Part shown: piece after piece, positions 59,598 through 64,000 of the stretch
Numbering within the stretch: the stretch's first letter is position 1
How the letters are laid out: each line of letters begins with the position of its first letter
Source: Mycobacterium intracellulare ATCC 13950
GTDB taxonomy: Bacteria; Actinomycetota; Actinomycetes; Mycobacteriales; Mycobacteriaceae
Assembly: GCF_000277125.1 (NCBI RefSeq)
Contig: NC_016946.1
Location: 1,860,001-1,924,000 of the forward strand
Length of the DNA: 64,000 nucleotides
Direction of reading: 5' to 3'
Position numbers and translations under genes: made by a program
The notes under the pieces: model-generated
Told to the model about the DNA's origin: nothing
The model's input: only the letters and a program-made list of their open reading frames with translations
The model's database searches: none

Positions 59598-61286
59598 GTG
59601 AGTCTGACGAACCAGCTTGAGGAGACCAGGCGGGGTTTTCGCGCTGCGCGTTCTGAGCGGATTTTCGGTGGATACAACACATCCTCGGACGCCTACGACA
59701 TGGCCTTCGACGAGATGTTCGACGCCCAGGGCGCCGTTCGTGGCCCCTACAAGGGCATCTACGCCGAACTTGCGCCGTCGGACGCCTCGGAGCTCAAGGC
59801 TCGCGCCGAAGCGCTCTCGCGCGCGTTCCTCGACCAGGGCATCACCTTCTCTTTGTCGGGCCAGGAGCGGCCCTTTCCGCTGGACTTGGTGCCGCGGGTC
59901 ATCTCGGCCGCCGAGTGGGCCCGGCTCGAACGCGGCATCACCCAGCGGGTCAAGGCGCTCGAGATGTACCTCGACGACATCTACGGCGACCAGGAAATCC
60001 TCAACGACGGGGTGATCCCGCGCCGGTTGGTCACCTCGTGCGAGCATTTCCACCGCCAGGCGATGGGCATCGTCCCGCCCAACGGCGTCCGGATCCACGT
60101 CGCCGGCATCGATCTGATCCGCGACGAAAAGGGCAATTTCCGGGTCCTTGAGGACAATCTGCGCTCGCCGTCGGGCGTCTCCTATGTAATGGAGAACCGC
60201 CGCACCATGGCCCGCGTCTTCCCGAACCTGTTCGCCACGCATCGCGTGCGTTCCGTCGACGACTACGCCTCCCACCTGCTGCGGGCGCTGCGCAACTCCG
60301 CGGCCACCAACGAGGCCGACCCGACGGTGGTGGTGCTGACCCCGGGCGTCTACAACTCGGCGTATTTCGAGCATTCGCTGCTGGCCCGTCAGATGGGTGT
60401 CGAGCTGGTCGAAGGGCGCGACATGTTCTGTCGCGACAACCAGGTGTACATGCGCACCACCGAAGGGGAGCGCCAGGTCGACGTCATCTACCGGCGCATC
60501 GACGACGCCTTCCTGGACCCGCTGCAGTTCCGCGCCGACTCGGTGCTGGGGGTGGCCGGCCTGGTCAACGCCGCCCGCGCCGGAAACGTCGTCATCTCCA
60601 GCGCGATCGGCAACGGCGTCGGCGACGACAAACTCGTCTACACCTACGTGCCCACCATGATCGAGTACTACCTGGGCGAGAAGCCGCTGCTGGCCAACGT
60701 CGAGACGCTGCGCTGCTGGCTCGACGACGAACGCGAAGAGGTGCTCGACCGGATCGACGAGTTGGTCCTCAAGCCGGTCGAGGGATCCGGCGGCTACGGC
60801 ATCGTGTTCGGCCCGGAGGCCTCCGAGAAGGAGTTGGCCGCCGTCGCCAAAAAGATCCGCGACGATCCGCGCAGCTGGATCGCCCAGCCGATGATGGAGC
60901 TTTCGACGGTGCCGACACAGGTCGGCAGCGCGCTTGCCCCCCGCTACGTCGACTTGCGTCCGTTCGCGGTCAACGACGGCAACGACGTCTGGGTGCTGCC
61001 CGGTGGCCTGACCCGGACGGCGCTGGTCGAGGGGTCACGGGTGGTCAACTCCAGCCAGGGTGGCGGCTCGAAGGACACCTGGGTATTGGCGTCGCGGGCA
61101 TCGGCCGGCGACCACGAGCTCGAGGCGGCGGAGGTGGTGCGGGCGCTGCCGACCTCCATGCCCGACCCCATGCTGGACGACTCGCCGCGGTTGGCCTCGC
61201 AACAGCCGCAACCCACCGAACGGCCCGTGCGCGAACAGCTCGAACAGCAGCAGCAACAACGGGCGGTGTTCGATGCTGGCACGTAA
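59598..61286 (+). CDS. Circularly permuted ATP-grasp protein (Rv2411c-like)
   Basis: A 562-residue protein of the DUF404/DUF407 circularly permuted ATP-grasp group. Family segments include FRVLEDNLRSPSGVSYVMENR and KPVEGSGGYGIVFGP. It is probably a peptide- or amide-bond-forming ligase, with no known substrate. The C-terminal tail is rich in Pro and Gln (EQQQQQRAVF). GTG start at 59598; no clear Shine-Dalgarno. It overlaps the alpha-E gene by 14 bases and heads a three-gene operon conserved in many bacteria. Confidence 0.88.
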   Translation: MSLTNQLEETRRGFRAARSERIFGGYNTSSDAYDMAFDEMFDAQGAVRGPYKGIYAELAPSDASELKARAEALSRAFLDQGITFSLSGQERPFPLDLVPRVISAAEWARLERGITQRVKALEMYLDDIYGDQEILNDGVIPRRLVTSCEHFHRQAMGIVPPNGVRIHVAGIDLIRDEKGNFRVLEDNLRSPSGVSYVMENRRTMARVFPNLFATHRVRSVDDYASHLLRALRNSAATNEADPTVVVLTPGVYNSAYFEHSLLARQMGVELVEGRDMFCRDNQVYMRTTEGERQVDVIYRRIDDAFLDPLQFRADSVLGVAGLVNAARAGNVVISSAIGNGVGDDKLVYTYVPTMIEYYLGEKPLLANVETLRCWLDDEREEVLDRIDELVLKPVEGSGGYGIVFGPEASEKELAAVAKKIRDDPRSWIAQPMMELSTVPTQVGSALAPRYVDLRPFAVNDGNDVWVLPGGLTRTALVEGSRVVNSSQGGGSKDTWVLASRASAGDHELEAAEVVRALPTSMPDPMLDDSPRLASQQPQPTERPVREQLEQQQQQRAVFDAGT

Positions 61287-62250
61287 CGCCGAGGCGCTCT
61301 ACTGGATCGGGCGCTACGTCGAACGCGCCGACGACACCGCGCGGATTCTGGACGTTGTCCTGCACCAGTTGCTCGAGGATTCCAGCGTCGACCCCGATCA
61401 GGCTTCGCGCCTGCTGCTGCGGGTGCTCGGCATCGATCCACCGGATCATGAACTCGACGTGTGGTCGTTGACCGATTTGGTGGCCTACAGCAAAAACGCC
61501 CAGGGCGGCTGCTCGATCGTCGACGCCATCACCGCGGCCCGCGAAAACGCGAAGTCGGCGCGGGAGGTGACGTCCAGCGAGATCTGGGAGTGCCTCAACA
61601 CCACCTACCACGCCCTGCCCGAACGCGAGCGCGCCGCCAAACGCCTTGGGCCGCATGACTTCCTGTCGTTCGTGGAGCGGCGGGCGGCGATGTTCGCCGG
61701 GCTGGCCGACTCCACGCTGTCGCGCGACGACGGGTATCGCTTCATGGTCTTGGGTCGGGCGATCGAGCGCGTCGACATGACGGTGCGCCTGTTGCTGTCG
61801 CGGGTCGGAGACAGCGCCTCGTCCCCGGCCTGGGTGACGCTGCTGCGGTCGGCGGGCGCGCACGACACCTATCTGCGCACGTATCGCGGTGTGCTCGACG
61901 CGGGGCGGGTGGTCGAGTTCATGTTGCTCGACCGGCTGTTTCCGCGTTCGGTGTTCTACTCGCTGCGGCTGGCCGAACACAACCTCGATGAACTGGTCCG
62001 CAATCGGCAGAGCCGGATCGGGGCGACCGCCGAGGCCCAGCGGTTGCTGGGGCAGGCCCGCAGCGAGTTGGAGTTCGTCCAGCCGGGGGTGCTGCTCGAG
62101 ACGCTGGAGGGCCGGCTGGCGGGCCTGCAGCGCACCTGCCGCGACGTCGGGGAAGCCTTGGCGCTGCAGTACTTTCACATCGCGCCGTGGGTGGCGTGGT
62201 CGGACGCCGGTCAGCGCCCCCGACTGGTCAGCAGGAAAGAGGACAGCTGA
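61273..62250 (+). CDS. Alpha-E domain protein (Rv2410c-like)
   Basis: A 325-residue all-helical alpha-E (DUF403) protein starting MLARNAEALYWIGRYVERAD. Its histidine/acidic residues hint at a metal or substrate site, but no reaction is known. It always co-occurs with the ATP-grasp and transglutaminase genes on either side. The ATG lies inside the previous gene; the stop overlaps the next ATG by one base (TGATG). Confidence 0.88.
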   Translation: MLARNAEALYWIGRYVERADDTARILDVVLHQLLEDSSVDPDQASRLLLRVLGIDPPDHELDVWSLTDLVAYSKNAQGGCSIVDAITAARENAKSAREVTSSEIWECLNTTYHALPERERAAKRLGPHDFLSFVERRAAMFAGLADSTLSRDDGYRFMVLGRAIERVDMTVRLLLSRVGDSASSPAWVTLLRSAGAHDTYLRTYRGVLDAGRVVEFMLLDRLFPRSVFYSLRLAEHNLDELVRNRQSRIGATAEAQRLLGQARSELEFVQPGVLLETLEGRLAGLQRTCRDVGEALALQYFHIAPWVAWSDAGQRPRLVSRKEDS

Positions 62251-63089
62251 TGTGGCGGCTGCGGGTGGTGCACACCACGGGGTACGCCTACCAGTCACCG
62301 GTGACCGCCTCCTACAACGAAGCCCGGCTGACGCCGCGGTCGAACAACCGCCAGAACGTCATCCTCAACCGCGTCGAAACCATCCCGGCAACCCGGTCCT
62401 ACCGCTACATCGACTATTGGGGTACCGCGGTGACGGCGTTCGATTTGCACGCGCCGCACACCGATCTGACGGTGATGTCCTCTTCGGTCGTGGAGACCGA
62501 ACGCGCCGAGGGGCCGGCCACCGAGGCGGGCTGGGACGACCTGCGCTCGGATGCCGTGATCGATCGCTTCGACGACCTGCTCCGCCCCACCGGGCACACC
62601 CCGGCCAGCAAGCGGGTCGCCTCGGTGGGCAAGAAGATCAGCAAAACCCACGCGCCGGCCGAAGCCGTTGTCGCCGCGGCCCATTGGGTGCGCGACGAAC
62701 TGGACTACCTGCCGGGAACAACCAGCGTGCACTCGTCGGGGCTGGACGCGCTCAAGGCGGGCAAGGGTGTCTGCCAGGACTTCGTACACCTGACGCTGAT
62801 GTTGTTGCGCGGCATGGGGATTCCCGCGCACTACGTTTCGGGATACCTGCATCCCAAACGCGACGCCGTCGTCGGGGACACCGTGGAAGGGCGCAGTCAC
62901 GCCTGGATCGAGGCGTGGACGGGGGCCTGGTGGAGTTATGACCCCACCAACGACACCGAGATCACCGAGCAGTACGTCGGCGTGGGTGCGGGTCGCGACT
63001 ACGCCGATGTTTCCCCATTGAAGGGCATCTACTCCGGGGAGGGCGCCACCGATCTCGACGTGATCGTGGAGGTGACCCGGCTCGCCTAG
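62250..63089 (+). CDS. Transglutaminase-like cysteine protease (Rv2409c-like)
   Basis: A 279-residue protein with an N-terminal Bact_transglu_N beta domain (MWRLRVVHTTGYAYQSPV) and a papain-fold transglutaminase domain. The catalytic Cys lies in KGVCQDFVHL, with His in RSHAWIEAW and Asp in YDPTND. It may process or cross-link the product of the ATP-grasp ligase. The length equals Rv2409c. Confidence 0.9.
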   Translation: MWRLRVVHTTGYAYQSPVTASYNEARLTPRSNNRQNVILNRVETIPATRSYRYIDYWGTAVTAFDLHAPHTDLTVMSSSVVETERAEGPATEAGWDDLRSDAVIDRFDDLLRPTGHTPASKRVASVGKKISKTHAPAEAVVAAAHWVRDELDYLPGTTSVHSSGLDALKAGKGVCQDFVHLTLMLLRGMGIPAHYVSGYLHPKRDAVVGDTVEGRSHAWIEAWTGAWWSYDPTNDTEITEQYVGVGAGRDYADVSPLKGIYSGEGATDLDVIVEVTRLA

Positions 63090-63105
63090 GGGCCGGTATG
63101 CACCG

Positions 63106-63465
63106 CTACCGTGACGTGCGGTTGGCGTTGATCTCCTCGTGGTGCGCCATGGCCCATTGGGCCAACGAGATCACCAGCGGTAGCAATGTCCGCCCCAGTT
63201 CGGTCAATTCGTACTCGACTCGCGGTGGCACCTCGGCGTAGGCCGTGCGGTCGACCAGGCCATCCTCGACAAGATGCTTGAGCGTCAGGGTGAGCATCCG
63301 CTGCGAGATGCCTTCCACGGCCGCCTCCAGCGCACCGAACCGCATTGGCCCGTCACGCAACGTGCCGATTACCAGCAGGCTCCACTTGTCGCCGATGCGA
63401 TCCAGGACCTCCCGGACCGCCCCGCCCTCGGGTATCCGTGGCGTCTTTCGTGTGACGTTGGTCAT
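63106..63465 (-). CDS. HxlR family transcriptional regulator
   Basis: A 119-residue winged-helix protein containing VREVLDRIGDKWSLLVIGTL and GISQRMLTLTLKHLVEDGLV, the HxlR DNA-binding domain. The start is set at the ATG at 63465, with GGAGACC upstream; a 27-codon extension is open but not conserved-looking. It is divergent from the DoxX-like gene, which it probably controls. HxlR proteins respond to redox or electrophile signals. Confidence 0.88.
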   Translation of the reverse strand: MTNVTRKTPRIPEGGAVREVLDRIGDKWSLLVIGTLRDGPMRFGALEAAVEGISQRMLTLTLKHLVEDGLVDRTAYAEVPPRVEYELTELGRTLLPLVISLAQWAMAHHEEINANRTSR

Positions 63466-63570
63466 AGCGAGGTCTCCGTCCTGGATACATACACCGATGT
63501 GCCTTATGCGGCCGCCCCAGCGCTGACACACGATGTGGCTACGCACAAATGGTAAGGATTGGGGATCATC
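63466..63570. promoter_or_regulatory. Divergent hxlR/doxX promoter region
   Basis: A 105-base gap containing two similar half-sites, ACACCGATGTG and ACACACGATGTG, about 34 bases apart. Both are possible HxlR binding sites. GGGG lies 6 bases before the doxX GTG. Confidence 0.4.
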
Positions 63571-63939
63571 GTGAACATTGCACTGTGGGCCGTGCAGGGT
63601 CTACTCGCATTCGTCTATCTCGTCGCGGGCGGGCTCAAAGTCCTTCGGCCGCGCGAACAACTCGTAGCGTCGGGCCGGCTCGACTGGATGAAGGACCACT
63701 CGGACGCCGCGGTCAAGGCCGTCGGCGCGGTCGAGATCGTCGGCGCGCTCGGCGTGATCCTGCCCGAGGCCACCGGCATCGCCCGCATCCTGACCCCGAT
63801 CGCTGCGGTGGGTCTGGTCATCGTGCAGATCGGCGCGATGCGCGTGCACCTGACGCGTAACGAGCGAGAACCTTTGCCCATCAACGTGATTCTCCTGCTG
63901 CTCGCGGCTTTCGTCGCCGTCGGCCGATCCGTGAGTTGA
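63571..63939 (+). CDS. DoxX-like membrane protein
   Basis: A 122-residue protein with four hydrophobic helices (about 5-22, 50-66, 70-90 and 103-119), in the DoxX family. The GTG at 63571 is preferred because a G-rich Shine-Dalgarno stands 6 bases upstream; an in-frame TTG lies 4 codons earlier. HxlR-DoxX pairs are common and linked to thiol or quinone stress, but the biochemical role is unknown. The 61 bases after it hold only a short CCCTC/GAGGG hairpin. Confidence 0.82.
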   Translation: MNIALWAVQGLLAFVYLVAGGLKVLRPREQLVASGRLDWMKDHSDAAVKAVGAVEIVGALGVILPEATGIARILTPIAAVGLVIVQIGAMRVHLTRNEREPLPINVILLLLAAFVAVGRSVS

Positions 63940-64000
63940 GCCCTCCGCGAGGGTGCCGCTGTCCTCTCGCCCGACGCGCTCGGTAGCCCGACGCAGAGGC

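Noticed and set aside
1-64000. CRISPR arrays, tRNA, rRNA or insertion sequences
   Set aside because: No regularly spaced direct repeats, no cloverleaf-like sequences, and no transposase or integrase reading frames were recognised. Small ncRNAs cannot be excluded by eye.
63940-64000. Gene at the right edge
   Set aside because: Sixty-one bases with no supportable start, stop or motif; only a short CCCTC/GAGGG hairpin is visible.

Overview
The window is GC-rich actinobacterial DNA from a mycobacterium. Gene order at both ends follows, in inverted orientation, the Mycobacterium tuberculosis block from Rv2449c to Rv2409c: valS, folC, ndkA, rne, rplU, rpmA, obg, proB, nadE, rbsK, cyclase, MscS, proA, moxR/vWA, nadD, rsfS, gpgP, octT, degV, then comEA, comEC, holA, rpsT and the ATP-grasp/alpha-E/transglutaminase trio. 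No eis or dctA is seen where M. tuberculosis has them. A large lipid island, a P450/TetR pair and a sirtuin/cysteine-hydrolase pair are present instead. This points to a non-tuberculous mycobacterium; species cannot be assigned from the sequence alone.

Layout. 1-11778: housekeeping genes for translation, RNA decay, ribosome, nucleotide and proline metabolism, all on +, many with 4-base ATGA/GTGA overlaps. 11809-13840: divergent TetR regulator and cytochrome P450 with a clear palindromic operator between them. 13837-17349: a class II sirtuin and an isochorismatase-fold cysteine hydrolase, divergent from glutamine-dependent NAD synthetase, which looks like an NAD-linked group. 17375-22001: a ribokinase-family sugar kinase, then a membrane class III nucleotide cyclase homologue with several catalytic positions substituted, coupled to an MscS channel with a cNMP-binding-like tail. 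22048-29216: proA, MoxR/vWA pair, nadD-rsfS-gpgP-octT and degV.

29268-55582 is the accessory island. Its core is a complete trehalose polyphleate (TPP)-type glycolipid locus: papA3, mmpL10, a secreted PE-PPE-domain acyltransferase and the fatty-acyl-AMP ligase fadD23 on -, divergent from a 3674-residue bimodular polyketide synthase on +. The PKS reads KS-AT-KR-ACP / KS-AT-DH-ER-KR-ACP. Both AT domains carry malonyl-type signatures, and the two modules differ in reductive capacity. That fits unbranched phleic acids built from alternating unsaturated and saturated two-carbon units, rather than methyl-branched sulfolipid or PAT chains. Downstream of fadD23 lie a DapB-fold oxidoreductase and an mmpS-mmpL pair. 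Convergent to the PKS are a PPOX/F420-type flavin protein and two adjacent acyl-CoA dehydrogenases.

55783-63939: comEA-comEC-holA, rpsT (opposite strand), the ATP-grasp/alpha-E/transglutaminase operon, and a divergent HxlR regulator with a DoxX-like membrane protein. I saw no tRNA, rRNA, CRISPR array or insertion sequence. Several starts (valS, ndkA, proA, nadD) sit 6-8 bases after a TANNNT -10 box, suggesting leaderless mRNAs.
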